The notes under the pieces are model-generated. The model ran no database searches. It saw only the letters and a program-made list of their open reading frames with translations, and was not told the origin of the DNA. A stretch of 64,000 nt of DNA from Rhizobiaceae bacterium (GTDB lineage: Bacteria > Pseudomonadota > Alphaproteobacteria > Rhizobiales > Rhizobiaceae), in assembly GCA_023953835.1 (NCBI GenBank), contig JAMLJB010000001.1, positions 3,631,501 through 3,695,500 on the forward strand, read 5' to 3'. Shown here piece after piece: positions 33,378 to 42,105 of the stretch; position 1 is the stretch's first letter, and each line of letters starts with the position of its first letter. The position numbers and the translations under genes are program-made.

Positions 33378-35210
33378 ATGAACAAAACTGCGGAAGTGGC
33401 GTCCAGTCCGGCTGCCGAAGCAGCGAATGTCGAACCTTATCTGGTCAAGGACCCGGAAACATTCGCGCTCAATATGGCGCGGACGCTCGAAAATCTCGGA
33501 AAGGCCGCAGCAGCCTGGGCCGCCCCGCGCGAAAAGGGTGAAACCCACGACAGCGTGGCCGAGCCGGTGGCCGACATGGTCAAGACCTTCTCCAAGCTCA
33601 CCGAATACTGGCTATCGGACCCGACCCGCGCGCTGGAAGCGCAGACCCGCCTTTTTGCCGGCCTCATCACCGTCTGGACGGGCGCGGTTCATCGCGTGAG
33701 CGGGGCGGAAGGCGTCGAGGACGCGGTCAGGCCGGAGCGCGGCGACAAGCGATTCGCCGACGAGGAATGGGGAAAGAACGCGTTTTTCGACTTCCTCAAG
33801 CAGGCTTATCTCGTGGTGGCGCGCTGGGCGACCGATCTTGTCGAACATGCCGACGGGCTGGATGAACATACGCGGCACAAGGCGAGCTTCTATGTGAAGC
33901 AGGTGTCCTATGCGCTCTCTCCCTCGAATTTCGTGCTGACCAACCCCGAACTCTTTCGCGAGACCGTCGCCGCCAACGGCGCAAATCTCGTACGCGGCAT
34001 GAAAATGCTCGCCGAGGACATCGCCGCCGGCAAGGGCGACCTCAAGCTCCGGCAGGCCGACAATTCCAAGTTCGAGATCGGCAAAAACGTCGCGCTGACA
34101 CCCGGCAAGGTGGTGGCGCGCAGCGATCTGGTCGAGGTGATCCAGTATGAGCCTGCCACCGAAACCGTGCTGAAACGGCCTTTGCTGATCTGCCCGCCCT
34201 GGATCAACAAGTTCTACATCCTCGATCTAAATCCCGAGAAGTCTTTCATCCGCTGGGCGGTCGAACAGGGGCACACGGTTTTCGTCATTTCGTGGGTCAA
34301 CCCGGACGAACGCCACGGACGCAAGGACTGGGAAGCCTATATTCGCGAGGGCCTGCAATTCGCGCTCGATACGATCGAGCAGGAAACCGGGGAAAAGGCG
34401 GTGAACGCCATCGGCTATTGTGTCGGCGGCACGCTGCTGGCGGCGGGGCTGGCCCTGATGGCGCAGGAAGGCGACCACCGGATCAAGTCCGCCACACTGT
34501 TCACCACGCAGGTCGATTTCACCTATGCGGGCGACCTCAAGGTCTTTGTCGACGAGGATCAGGTGCAGGCGCTCGAAAGGGCGATGAACGGACGCGGCTA
34601 TCTGGAAGGCACCAAGATGGCGACGGCCTTCAACATGTTGCGGTCCGGCGACCTCATCTGGCCCTATGTCGTCAACAACTATATGCGCGGCAAGGACCCC
34701 ATGCCGTTCGACCTGCTTTACTGGAATTCGGATTCCACGCGAATGGCTGCCGCCAACCATTCGTTTTACTTGAGGAATTGCTATCTGGAAAACAACCTGT
34801 CCAAGGGCAGGATGAAGCTCGCCGGGCGCAATATCTCGCTGAAGGACGTCAAGATACCGATCTACAACCTCGCCACCAAGGACGACCACATCGCGCCCGC
34901 GCGCTCTGTGTTTCTCGGCTGCCGCCATTTCGGCGGCGATGTCGAATATGTCATGTCCGGCTCGGGGCATATTGCGGGCGTGGTCAATCCGCCGTCGCTC
35001 GGCAAATACCAGTACTGGACTGGCGCGAAGCCGCAGGGCAGCTTCGAGGACTGGGTTGCCACGGCGACGGAAACGCCCGGTTCGTGGTGGCCTCACTGGC
35101 AGAAATGGATCGAGGAGAGAGATTCGGAACGCGTCCCCGCGCGCGTGCCTGCGCAGAGGCTGAAGAGCCTCGCGGACGCGCCCGGCACATTTGTCAAAGT
35201 CCGCGTATAG
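33378..35210 (+). CDS. phaC: Class I poly(R)-hydroxyalkanoate synthase
   Basis: 610 residues from MNKTAEVASS; GGGGAGG lies 13 nt before this ATG. PhaC N-terminal domain (about 100-270, WLSDPTRALEAQTRLFAGLITVW, NFVLTNPELFRETV), then the alpha/beta-hydrolase core: FVISWVNPDERHGRKDWEAY, lipase-like box GYCVGG with catalytic Cys348, Asp in ATKDDHIAPARSVF and His in GSGHIAGVVNPP. It polymerises hydroxyacyl-CoA into carbon-storage granules. An in-frame ATG at 33342 (MSRKRRGG) lacks a ribosome binding site. No phaA/phaB is adjacent, as is typical for rhizobia. Confidence 0.96.
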   Translation: MNKTAEVASSPAAEAANVEPYLVKDPETFALNMARTLENLGKAAAAWAAPREKGETHDSVAEPVADMVKTFSKLTEYWLSDPTRALEAQTRLFAGLITVWTGAVHRVSGAEGVEDAVRPERGDKRFADEEWGKNAFFDFLKQAYLVVARWATDLVEHADGLDEHTRHKASFYVKQVSYALSPSNFVLTNPELFRETVAANGANLVRGMKMLAEDIAAGKGDLKLRQADNSKFEIGKNVALTPGKVVARSDLVEVIQYEPATETVLKRPLLICPPWINKFYILDLNPEKSFIRWAVEQGHTVFVISWVNPDERHGRKDWEAYIREGLQFALDTIEQETGEKAVNAIGYCVGGTLLAAGLALMAQEGDHRIKSATLFTTQVDFTYAGDLKVFVDEDQVQALERAMNGRGYLEGTKMATAFNMLRSGDLIWPYVVNNYMRGKDPMPFDLLYWNSDSTRMAAANHSFYLRNCYLENNLSKGRMKLAGRNISLKDVKIPIYNLATKDDHIAPARSVFLGCRHFGGDVEYVMSGSGHIAGVVNPPSLGKYQYWTGAKPQGSFEDWVATATETPGSWWPHWQKWIEERDSERVPARVPAQRLKSLADAPGTFVKVRV

Positions 35211-35411
35211 GTTGACTGACGCATCAAACAACGCCAAAAGTTCAGCGCCATTCAAGTTCCTGCCCCATTCGGCACGTATGCGCGGTCGGGAAAAGCGAAT
35301 CGGACAAAAGCATGTCCGGCGTGGAGTGAGGGCAGCACAGGCTTGAGAAGCGTGCTGCCGGGGATTTGGAAGGGGACATTGCGTCCTCCGAAAAGAAGAA
35401 GGGGATACTGG

Positions 35412-36605
35412 TTGGAAGGAGCAACGCGACCACGCGCCAGACCTTTGTGCCGATTGGCTGCCGCGTTGCTCGCGTCCGTTTTCGTTGGCTCCTGTGCCTC
35501 GACCCTCGACGCAACGCTTGAACCAAATTCCGCTGCTTTCAACGCAACCGCACCGCAGACCGGCGATGCAACGCCCGCCGAGGCGGCAGCCAACGCCGAG
35601 GCTGCAACTGCCGCAGAGGGCGCGACCGCCGATCCGCAGCTTCCGCAGCAATTGGCCACCGTGCCCTCGATCACCGCGAAGGCGGACCGCGTGACTGCGG
35701 CGGAATCTTCCGCCACAGACGCAGCCAAGCCTGAAAACAGCGCGGAGGAAGCCACCACCGAGGCAAAGCCTGCCGAGACGGCGTCCGCTGAAGATGCGAC
35801 GAAGGCGGAGAGCGGCGAGAGCGCGGCCCCCGCCGAAAAACCCAAGAGCTTCCTTTCCGCGTTTTTCTCCAACAGCAAGGCCGCAAAGCCAGCCGCCGCG
35901 AAACCCGCCGCCAATGCGACGGAAGCCCTTGCAGCGAACGCCCCTGCCCCGACGCAGTTTCTGGAAAACCCCGGGCCGAAGCAGGTGCTGGAAAACGCCG
36001 CGCCGCCTGCCGACAAGCGCAGCCGGCAGATCCAGCTTGCCTCGCTTGAAATGCCGAGCGAAAAGCCCGCGCGCGCCTCTGCCGTGGCATTTGCCGACGA
36101 CGGCGAAGGCACCGGGCTGCCAGGCGTGCGGCAGAGCGCGCTTTTCGAGATCAAGCGCAAATCGGGCATTGACGACGACAGCGACGTGGACGTGCATGAA
36201 GATGTCGACGGCGGATACGAGGTCGCCAGCGCGGCGGGCATGGCCCGGCTTGCTCCGAACGGGCTCCTGAAGCAGCGCGAGACCGTGGATGTCGCCTGCC
36301 TCAAGCCTTCTCTCGTGAGGGTCCTCAAGACGATCGAGCGCCGCTTCGGCAAGCGCGCGATCATAACGTCCGGCTATCGCAGCCCCACCTACAACCGGCG
36401 GGTGCGCGGCGCGCGCAACTCGCAGCACATGTACTGTGCGGCAGCGGATGTCATCATGCCGGGCGTGAGCAAGGTGGAATTGGCGAGCTTTGCGCGTTCC
36501 ATGCCCGGTCGCGGCGGCGTAGGCACCTACTGCCACACCAACGCAGTTCATATCGACGTGGGGCCGGAACGCGACTGGAACTGGCGCTGCCGCGGGCGGC
36601 GCTGA
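35412..36605 (+). CDS. Peptidase M15A-type (D-Ala-D-Ala carboxypeptidase-like) lipoprotein
   Basis: 397 residues from TTG35412 (AAGGGG 7 nt upstream); the frame is open to TTG35343, and no ATG is available before the signal sequence. Lipoprotein signal: PLCRLAAALLASVFVGSC (lipobox VGSC). A long Ala/Glu/Pro-rich, probably disordered linker follows (about 35-230). The C-terminal domain has GKRAIITSGYRSPTYNRRV, SQHMYCAAADV (the S-x-H...D zinc motif) and AVHIDVG (H-x-D), so the zinc site of M15 peptidases is complete. It is likely to trim peptidoglycan stem peptides in the periplasm. Confidence 0.88.
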   Translation: MEGATRPRARPLCRLAAALLASVFVGSCASTLDATLEPNSAAFNATAPQTGDATPAEAAANAEAATAAEGATADPQLPQQLATVPSITAKADRVTAAESSATDAAKPENSAEEATTEAKPAETASAEDATKAESGESAAPAEKPKSFLSAFFSNSKAAKPAAAKPAANATEALAANAPAPTQFLENPGPKQVLENAAPPADKRSRQIQLASLEMPSEKPARASAVAFADDGEGTGLPGVRQSALFEIKRKSGIDDDSDVDVHEDVDGGYEVASAAGMARLAPNGLLKQRETVDVACLKPSLVRVLKTIERRFGKRAIITSGYRSPTYNRRVRGARNSQHMYCAAADVIMPGVSKVELASFARSMPGRGGVGTYCHTNAVHIDVGPERDWNWRCRGRR

Positions 36606-36616
36606 GGTGCGCCCGA

Positions 36617-36642
36617 CCTGCCGCGCAGGCTCATCTTTTTTT
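36617..36642 (+). terminator. Possible intrinsic terminator after the M15 peptidase gene
   Basis: CCTGC (36617-36621) pairs with GCAGG (36625-36629) over a 3-nt loop and seven T's follow at 36636-36642 after a 6-nt gap. The stem is short, so it is a tentative call. Confidence 0.4.
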
Positions 36643-36665
36643 GCACTTTCCTGAGGCAAGAAGGG

Positions 36666-36694
36666 TTGCCGAGGCGAAGTGACCTGACTATAAG
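36666..36694 (+). promoter_or_regulatory. Promoter of tRNA-Glu
   Basis: TTGCCG (36666-36671), exactly 17 nt, then TATAAG (36689-36694), ending 15 bp before the tRNA 5' end. This is a good housekeeping-sigma promoter by alphaproteobacterial standards, with GCGC following as a possible discriminator. Confidence 0.65.
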
Positions 36695-36709
36695 GCGCTT
36701 CACCTGAGC

Positions 36710-36784
36710 GCGCCCATCGTCTAGCGGTTAGGACACCGCCCTTTCACGGCGGTAACAGGGGTTCGATTCCCCTTGGGCGTACCA
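36710..36784 (+). tRNA. tRNA-Glu (anticodon UUC)
   Basis: 75 nt including encoded CCA (36782-36784). The acceptor arm GCGCCCA (36710-36716) pairs with TGGGCGT (36774-36780) with a first G-U pair; discriminator A36781. The anticodon stem CCGCC/GGCGG frames CTTTCAC, giving anticodon UUC, and GGTTCGATTCC supplies the T arm. Confidence 0.97.
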
Positions 36785-36849
36785 ATTTTCTCACTCTTTG
36801 CATTTGCTTGAAGAAGCCGCCGGATGCGCAGCGTGAACGCTTTGCGCCG

Positions 36850-37617
36850 TCAGCCGGTGAGATAGGTCCGCAGGAATTTCTTCAGCGGTTCTGTACGCGG
36901 TTCGGAGAAGATCTGCTCCGCCGGTCCCGACTCGGCAATCTGCCCGTCGGACATGAAATGCACCACGTCGGCCAGCTTGCGCGCAAAGCCCATTTCGTGG
37001 GTCACGATAATCATGGTCATGCCCTCATTGGCGAGGGTCTGGATCGCGTTGAGTACCCCCGCGACCAGTTCGGGGTCGAGTGCCGAAGTCGGCTCGTCGA
37101 ACAGGATCAGACGCGGGTTCATCATCACCGCCCGCGCGATGGCCACGCGCTGTTGTTGCCCTCCCGAAAGCTCGCCCGGATAGGACGATTCCTTGTCGCT
37201 CAGGCCAAAGCGGTTCAGCACTTCGAGCGCGCGCGAAACCGTCTCCTCCCTGTTCTGGCGCAGCACGACGAGCGGTCCCTCGATCAGGTTTTGCAGCACG
37301 GTCTTGTTTCCGAACAGGTTGAACTGCTGGAAAACCATCGGCATCTGCGCGCGTGCGGCGCGCAATTGCCGCTCCGGTGCGATGCGGAAGCTCTCGCCCT
37401 CCCCGTCGCACAGGCTCGCACCGCCGAAGGTTATGGAACCCGATTGCGGCATCTCCAGAAAATTCAGGCAGCGCAGGAAGGTGCTCTTGCCGCTTCCGCT
37501 GGACCCGATCAGCGCCACCACTTCGCCCGGCTCGACCTCCAGGTCGACGCCTTTGAGCACGGGTTTTTGCCCAAAGCTCTTCCGGATTTTCTTTGCGACA
37601 AGGATTGGTTGTTTCAT
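36850..37617 (-). CDS. Polar amino-acid ABC transporter, ATP-binding protein (GlnQ/HisP type)
   Basis: 255 residues. Walker A GSSGSGKST (38-46), Q-loop VFQQFNLF, ABC signature LSGGQQQRVAIARAV, Walker B LILFDEPTSALDPEL and H-loop IVTHEM. Closest in style to the PAAT family (GlnQ, HisP, ArtP). Its ATG overlaps the permease stop as ATGA. It is the last gene of a five-gene operon (binding protein, deiminase-like enzyme, MBL-fold protein, permease, ATPase), so the substrate is likely an amino acid or guanidino compound handled by the two enzymes. Confidence 0.95.
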   Translation of the reverse strand: MKQPILVAKKIRKSFGQKPVLKGVDLEVEPGEVVALIGSSGSGKSTFLRCLNFLEMPQSGSITFGGASLCDGEGESFRIAPERQLRAARAQMPMVFQQFNLFGNKTVLQNLIEGPLVVLRQNREETVSRALEVLNRFGLSDKESSYPGELSGGQQQRVAIARAVMMNPRLILFDEPTSALDPELVAGVLNAIQTLANEGMTMIIVTHEMGFARKLADVVHFMSDGQIAESGPAEQIFSEPRTEPLKKFLRTYLTG

Positions 37618-38303
37618 TGCAGCGACCTGTCGCGCAGATATCCCGGCGTGAGCGCGTGTTCGAGCCGGCGCACCAGTCGCGCGGCCAGAAAGCTCATCCA
37701 GAAATAGATGAAGGCGATCAGCGTGTAGACCTCCATCGACCGGAACGTGGCGTTGATGATGATGGTGCCTTCGCGCAGCAGTTCATTGACCGAAATGAAC
37801 GAGACGAGAGCGCAATCCTTCAGGAGCGAAATGAAATAACCGCCCACCGTGGGCAGAGCGACGAGCGCCGCCTGCGGAACGATAATGCGCCTGTAGATCT
37901 GCGCGCCGGACATGCCGATGGATTTGCCCGCCTCCCATTGCGAGGTGGGCACGGACAGGATCGCGGCCCGGAACACCTCGGACAGATAGGCCGCCAGATT
38001 GAGGCTGAGGCCGATCACCGCCGCCTGAAAGGCCGAAAGCGTGATGCCCATCTGGGGCAGCGAGAAATAGATGAAGAGCAGTTGCACGATCAGCGGCACG
38101 TTGCGCCAGATCTCGACATATGCCGCCAGAATTTGCCTGAGAACCGGCACGCGCGACGTGCGCACCAGCGCCACGCCAAGCCCGAGCGCGACGGAAATGA
38201 CGATGCTGATGCAGGAAAGCTCAATCGTCACCAGCGCGCCACGCAGCAATGCGGGCATGAAGCTCGGTGCGTCATGGAAAAGGAACTGTAGAAAATCGCT
38301 CAT
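37614..38303 (-). CDS. Polar amino-acid ABC transporter, permease
   Basis: 229 residues of the HisM/GlnP type with about five membrane helices: LLRGALVTIELSCISIVISVALGLGVALVR (about 20-49), YVEIWRNVPLIVQLLFIYFSLPQMG, and the EAA loop region EVFRAAILSVPTSQWEAGKSIGMSGAQIYRRIIVPQA that contacts the ATPase. It overlaps both neighbours by ATGA (start inside the MBL-fold gene's stop; stop inside the ATPase start). Only one permease is present, so it presumably forms a homodimer, as GlnP does. Confidence 0.95.
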   Translation of the reverse strand: MSDFLQFLFHDAPSFMPALLRGALVTIELSCISIVISVALGLGVALVRTSRVPVLRQILAAYVEIWRNVPLIVQLLFIYFSLPQMGITLSAFQAAVIGLSLNLAAYLSEVFRAAILSVPTSQWEAGKSIGMSGAQIYRRIIVPQAALVALPTVGGYFISLLKDCALVSFISVNELLREGTIIINATFRSMEVYTLIAFIYFWMSFLAARLVRRLEHALTPGYLRDRSLQ

Positions 38304-39025
38304 TGCATCAGGTCATTCGTCTCGGTCCGCCGCAGATAGTCGTCGATGATCGCGATCATCCGCGCTTGGTCGAAGCTCTCGCGATGACCGCCATGTACGA
38401 TGCTGACGGGAAGGTCCCGCAGCCTGCGCAGGCTCTGCCTGTATTGCCGGATGGAAGATCCCTCCAGATCGTCATAGAGCGTTCCGTCATAGACCACGTC
38501 GCCGGAAAGCAGGATTCCCGTCTCCCGCTCATAGAGCGAAATGCAGCCGGGTGAATGGCCGGGCAAATGCATCACCACGAAGCATCGGTCGCCAATATCG
38601 ATCTCGTCGCCCTCCTTCAGCAGCCACGAGGCCGGGGCCGGTTCGATCCTGTATGCGCGCCAGTCAAAGCCCTCATAGGGAAGCGAGAGGAACGTGCTCT
38701 CGTCCACATAGCGATCGATCCCGGTCAGCCGCGTCGTCGGCCTTGCCAGTATATCGGCTTCGGCTTCATGCACGGCGCGCCGATCGAACTCGTGATGCCC
38801 TCCGATATGGTCGAAATGGGTGTGGCTGGCGACGCACAGCGTCTCAGCCCTGAACATATCACCGAGTTCCTTCAGGAGAGGAACCACCCCCATGCCGGAA
38901 TCGAAGAGAAGGTCGAACCGGCTGCCGCGCACGTGCCACATGTTGCAGCGGATGCCGAGCCGGACGAACGGCTCCCAGATCATCGTGATGCCCTGGCCGA
39001 CCGGTTTTTTCTCGAACCACGCCAT
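38300..39025 (-). CDS. MBL-fold metallohydrolase (metallo-beta-lactamase superfamily)
   Basis: 241 residues. The metal motif is complete: SHTHFDH (H68, H70, D72, H73), HLPGHSPGCISLY (third His), LLSGDVVYDG (bridging Asp) and IVHGGHRESFD (last His). No lactonase- or glyoxalase-specific feature stands out. It sits between a deiminase-like enzyme and an amino-acid permease, overlapping the permease gene by 4 nt, so it should process the same imported compound or an ester/lactone/thioester derivative. A second ATG (MIWEPFVRLG, codon 15) is an alternative start. Confidence 0.9.
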   Translation of the reverse strand: MAWFEKKPVGQGITMIWEPFVRLGIRCNMWHVRGSRFDLLFDSGMGVVPLLKELGDMFRAETLCVASHTHFDHIGGHHEFDRRAVHEAEADILARPTTRLTGIDRYVDESTFLSLPYEGFDWRAYRIEPAPASWLLKEGDEIDIGDRCFVVMHLPGHSPGCISLYERETGILLSGDVVYDGTLYDDLEGSSIRQYRQSLRRLRDLPVSIVHGGHRESFDQARMIAIIDDYLRRTETNDLMQ

Positions 39026-39029
39026 CCCG

Positions 39030-40115
39030 TCAGAGATCGTCCCGCACGAGCGGCGAGGTGCTGCAATGGATGCCGCCGCCGCCGGCGGTCACATCGGCAT
39101 AGGGCACCGTGAGCACCTCGATGCCGTTGGCGCGCAGCCGGTCGATGGTGCGCATGGAGACGCCCTCGCTCATGACCACCTTGCCCGGCTCGATGGCCAG
39201 GCAGTTGATCGTCCATGTAGAGTCTTCAGGATGCACATCGATGAGGGTGATGTTGCGGTCCTTGAGCTCGCAGATGAAGTCGTAGGGCAGTTGCGTCGGA
39301 TTGACGAGCGCCAGCCTGTCGCCGACCATCACGAACGCACCGTCAATGTGCAGGCGATAGCCCGGAACCGAAAGGACGAGGAGCTTCACGCCCTGCGCGC
39401 GCAACACTTCCTCGACCTGCCGGATGCCTTCCGCATTGCCGCGCGAGGAAAGCCCGGCGACCGCTGTGCTGCTGTCGATCCAGGCAAACGAGCCGCCCTC
39501 AAAGATCGCGTTGCCGCTCAGCGTGCGCAGGATCGGACAGCCATTCTCTATGAGCGTCTCGGCGACGGGCCGCTCCTCTCCGCGACGAACGCGCGCGCCG
39601 AGCCGGGTGACGATCGCGCCGCCTTTGACCGCGATGCAGCTGTCGCGGGTGTAGCACGATTTCATCCGACCATCGGCCACGCGCTTGAGCCTGACGACGG
39701 TCACGCCCTCGCCTTCGAGCAAGGTCGTGAGCGCGTCATGCTGCGCCTGCATGGCGGCAAGGTCCGGCGCGCGCACTCCGCGCCAGTACCAGCCCTTGTC
39801 GGGATCGCCATAGCCGCCGATCTCGGGCAGCGTCTTGGACACGTCCACCGTGTCGAGTTCGCGGCCCGGACGATGCATCAGCACCGCACGGAGCTTTCCG
39901 ACATCGTTGGAACAGCCCCATTTGCGGCCCCATATCGCCTCCTGTTCCGACACGCTCTCGAAGGGCGGTTCGGGCTGCGAGGCGAATATGCTGATCATGC
40001 GGTGATAGCGGAAATCCTCTTCCGAGATGATTCCTCTGTCACCGCCGGGCCTTTCTGTGGCCCGGTCGTTCCTCAAGCTCGTGTCGGCGTATGTCATTTC
40101 CTGCGGCACCGTCAT
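39030..40115 (-). CDS. Arginine deiminase/dimethylarginine dimethylaminohydrolase-like (amidinotransferase-fold) enzyme
   Basis: 361 residues from MTVPQEMTYA, whose ATG overlaps the stop of the binding-protein gene (ATGA). Guanidino-modifying superfamily motifs: KLRAVLMHRPGREL (about 65-80), MKSCYTRDSCIAVKGGAIV, FEGGSFAWID (active-site Glu region), YRLHIDGAFVMV (catalytic His) and GGGGIHCSTSPL with the nucleophilic Cys ten residues from the C-terminus. Members hydrolyse arginine, methylated arginines or transfer amidino groups. The first 50 residues are not part of the domain. Linkage to a polar amino-acid transporter supports catabolism of an imported guanidino compound; which one is open. 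Confidence 0.88.
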   Translation of the reverse strand: MTVPQEMTYADTSLRNDRATERPGGDRGIISEEDFRYHRMISIFASQPEPPFESVSEQEAIWGRKWGCSNDVGKLRAVLMHRPGRELDTVDVSKTLPEIGGYGDPDKGWYWRGVRAPDLAAMQAQHDALTTLLEGEGVTVVRLKRVADGRMKSCYTRDSCIAVKGGAIVTRLGARVRRGEERPVAETLIENGCPILRTLSGNAIFEGGSFAWIDSSTAVAGLSSRGNAEGIRQVEEVLRAQGVKLLVLSVPGYRLHIDGAFVMVGDRLALVNPTQLPYDFICELKDRNITLIDVHPEDSTWTINCLAIEPGKVVMSEGVSMRTIDRLRANGIEVLTVPYADVTAGGGGIHCSTSPLVRDDL

Positions 40116-40975
40116 TTCGTGGGGCTGGCCTGCGTGGCATCCCATGCGCCATATTTTTTGAGTATCTGCTCATGCGTGCCGTCGGCAAACATTTTCGCAA
40201 TCGAAGCGTCGATCGCTTCCTGCAAATCCTTGTCGTCGGAGCGCAGCACGATGCCCGCCGCGCCGAGCTTGTAGCTCGCCTTGGCTTCCGCATCGGCCCA
40301 TTCCGGCTTGGCCTGGTAGAACATGGGTTCGCCCACGAGGCGCAGGTCCTTCAATTCGTCATTCTGGCCGAGATAGGTCATCTGGTCGATGATGACCGCA
40401 TCCACCTGCTTGTTGCGCAGCGCGATGAAGGGTTCGCCCCAGCCATTGAAATCGCGAACTTCGCCGACCTGGCCGCCTTCCTGCATGTTGTGGGCGTTGA
40501 GCGAATCCATCGACCCGACAATCGAGGCGACCGACTTGCCCTTGAGGTCGGCAATGGACTGGATCGGCGAATCCTTCAGCACGATGGCATAGTCGACATA
40601 GAGCAGGTAGGGATGGGTGAAGGCGATGCCGCCCGCGCCAAGCCTCTCCTGGTTGAAGCCGAGGCCAGACATGATGATGTCCCAGCGGTTGCTTTTCAGG
40701 CCGGGAATGAGCGTCTGCCACTCAGTGGAAACATATTCGAACTTCGAAGCGCCGATGTCCTTCATGACATATTGAAGGATGTCGTATTCGAGACCGGCAT
40801 AGGAGCCATCGGCGTTCTGCCAGATGTAGGGCTTGAGGCCCATGATGCCCACCCCGACGCGGAGCGGCTCTCCTTTTTGAATATTCTCGAGCGTGCCGGC
40901 ATCAGCCGGGCCGAACGAGTTCAGTGAAATGACCGAAAGGCATAGGAAGCTCGCAAGGAGCTGGCGCTTGTTCAT
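40112..40975 (-). CDS. Periplasmic amino-acid-binding protein of ABC transporter (SBP family 3)
   Basis: 287 residues. A signal peptide of about 26 residues (MNKRQLLASFLCLSVISLNS, cleavage near ADA) precedes a bilobal SBP3 domain: GEPLRVGVGIMGLKPYIWQNADGSYAGLEYDILQYV, WDIIMSGLGFNQERL, VDYAIVLKDSPIQSIADLKGKSVASIVGSMD. The typical R-x-D ligand pair is not obvious in the second lobe, so ligand is uncertain. First gene of the five-gene operon; 128 bp upstream lies the LysR gene on the same strand. Confidence 0.94.
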   Translation of the reverse strand: MNKRQLLASFLCLSVISLNSFGPADAGTLENIQKGEPLRVGVGIMGLKPYIWQNADGSYAGLEYDILQYVMKDIGASKFEYVSTEWQTLIPGLKSNRWDIIMSGLGFNQERLGAGGIAFTHPYLLYVDYAIVLKDSPIQSIADLKGKSVASIVGSMDSLNAHNMQEGGQVGEVRDFNGWGEPFIALRNKQVDAVIIDQMTYLGQNDELKDLRLVGEPMFYQAKPEWADAEAKASYKLGAAGIVLRSDDKDLQEAIDASIAKMFADGTHEQILKKYGAWDATQASPTK

Positions 40976-41093
40976 AGAGGTTCCCCTCAGCGTTGGAGCT
41001 GTTGTTGTTGGCCGAACGCAGGGTCAGCACCCGGTTCGATCCAGAAAAGCTACCGGCCCGTTTTGCATCGCACAAATTCGAAAAAGTCGTTGT

Positions 41094-41114
41094 CTGGTGC
41101 GTTTTATGCACCAG
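41094..41114 (-). terminator. Inverted repeat over the LysR stop codon: terminator or operator
   Basis: CTGGTGC (41094-41100) and GCACCAG (41108-41114) are perfect complements around a 7-nt A/T loop. On the minus strand the repeat is followed by ACAACGACTTTTT, like a loose intrinsic terminator of the LysR gene. It also lies upstream of the transporter operon, so an operator role is possible. Confidence 0.45.
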
Positions 41115-41988
41115 AGCCGAACGCGCGCCGCAGCAACCTTGCCAGCACCTTCATCTCGGGATCGTCTCTGCGCGCGCTGGTTGCAATGAAGTAATAGGAG
41201 CCGATGTGCACGTCGGTTTCCAGTAATTCGACCAGTTCATCGCGAAACGGCTGGATCAGGAAATCATTGGCGAGCGCAATGCCCTTGCCCTGCCGCGCCG
41301 CCTCCAGCGTGAAGTTGGCATGCCACAGCTTCGGACCGGGAAGGATTGGTGGGTCGGTGACGCCCGCCGCGCTGAACCAGGACGACCAGTAGCGCGTCGA
41401 TTGTTCGTGGAGCAACGGGGCGGAAAGCAGGTCGGCGACCGATTGCGGCGCCGGGTTCTGCGAAAGAAACGCACGACTTGCCACGGGAAATACGCGTGGG
41501 CAGGCGAGTTCCTCGTATTGGATCATGTCGATCGATTCCGCATGGTCGAGATAAAAGACCTCGGCGTCGGCTTCCCCGCGCAAAAGGTCGGGCCTTTCCA
41601 GCGTGGGCCGGAACGAGACGTCGATCTTGCTGAAATCCTTGTCGAGCCCTTCAAGCAGGAACCGCATCAGGTGAAGCCCGATGCCGGGCATGCACCACAC
41701 TTCCACGGAGCGCCGGTGGAAGGGCGACACTTCGTCCGTTGCCCTGAGAATATCCGCGAAAGCGGCATTGATGCGCGCATGGAACTGCGTTCCGCGAGAA
41801 GTCAGCGCGATGCCCCGCCCCTTCTGCTCGATGAGATTGGTTCCGATATATTCTTCCAGATGGCGCACGTGACGCGAGATCACCGTGTGGCTGACGCCCA
41901 ACTCGTCTCCCGCGGCGCGAATGCTGCTCGTGCGGCCAACCACCTCGAACGCTCGAAGTGCGATGAGAGGCGGCAACTTTCTCTTCAT
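41104..41988 (-). CDS. LysR-type transcriptional regulator, likely controller of the downstream transport operon
   Basis: 294 residues from MKRKLPPLIALRAFEVVGRT (AGGA 7 nt upstream); the frame extends to 42039 without support. HTH: SIRAAGDELGVSHTVISRHVRHLEEYIGTNLIEQKGRGIALTSRG (about 21-65). The effector domain is GcvA-like but divergent. It is transcribed in the same direction as, and directly before, the ABC/deiminase operon rather than divergently, so local regulation is an inference from proximity. Confidence 0.9.
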   Translation of the reverse strand: MKRKLPPLIALRAFEVVGRTSSIRAAGDELGVSHTVISRHVRHLEEYIGTNLIEQKGRGIALTSRGTQFHARINAAFADILRATDEVSPFHRRSVEVWCMPGIGLHLMRFLLEGLDKDFSKIDVSFRPTLERPDLLRGEADAEVFYLDHAESIDMIQYEELACPRVFPVASRAFLSQNPAPQSVADLLSAPLLHEQSTRYWSSWFSAAGVTDPPILPGPKLWHANFTLEAARQGKGIALANDFLIQPFRDELVELLETDVHIGSYYFIATSARRDDPEMKVLARLLRRAFGSGA

Positions 41989-42105
41989 TTGATTCCTGCG
42001 ATCCCTTTGTCCGATTTCAATATGATGGGACACGCCCAAGGTGAGCCGACAGGCAGACTAAGTCCAGCGCTTGCGACCAAACCCAAAGCGTGGAACGCAA
42101 GGAAG

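Noticed and set aside
34227..36659. 810-codon minus-strand frame opposite phaC and the M15 peptidase
   Set aside because: It crosses two well-supported genes on the other strand and has no motif.
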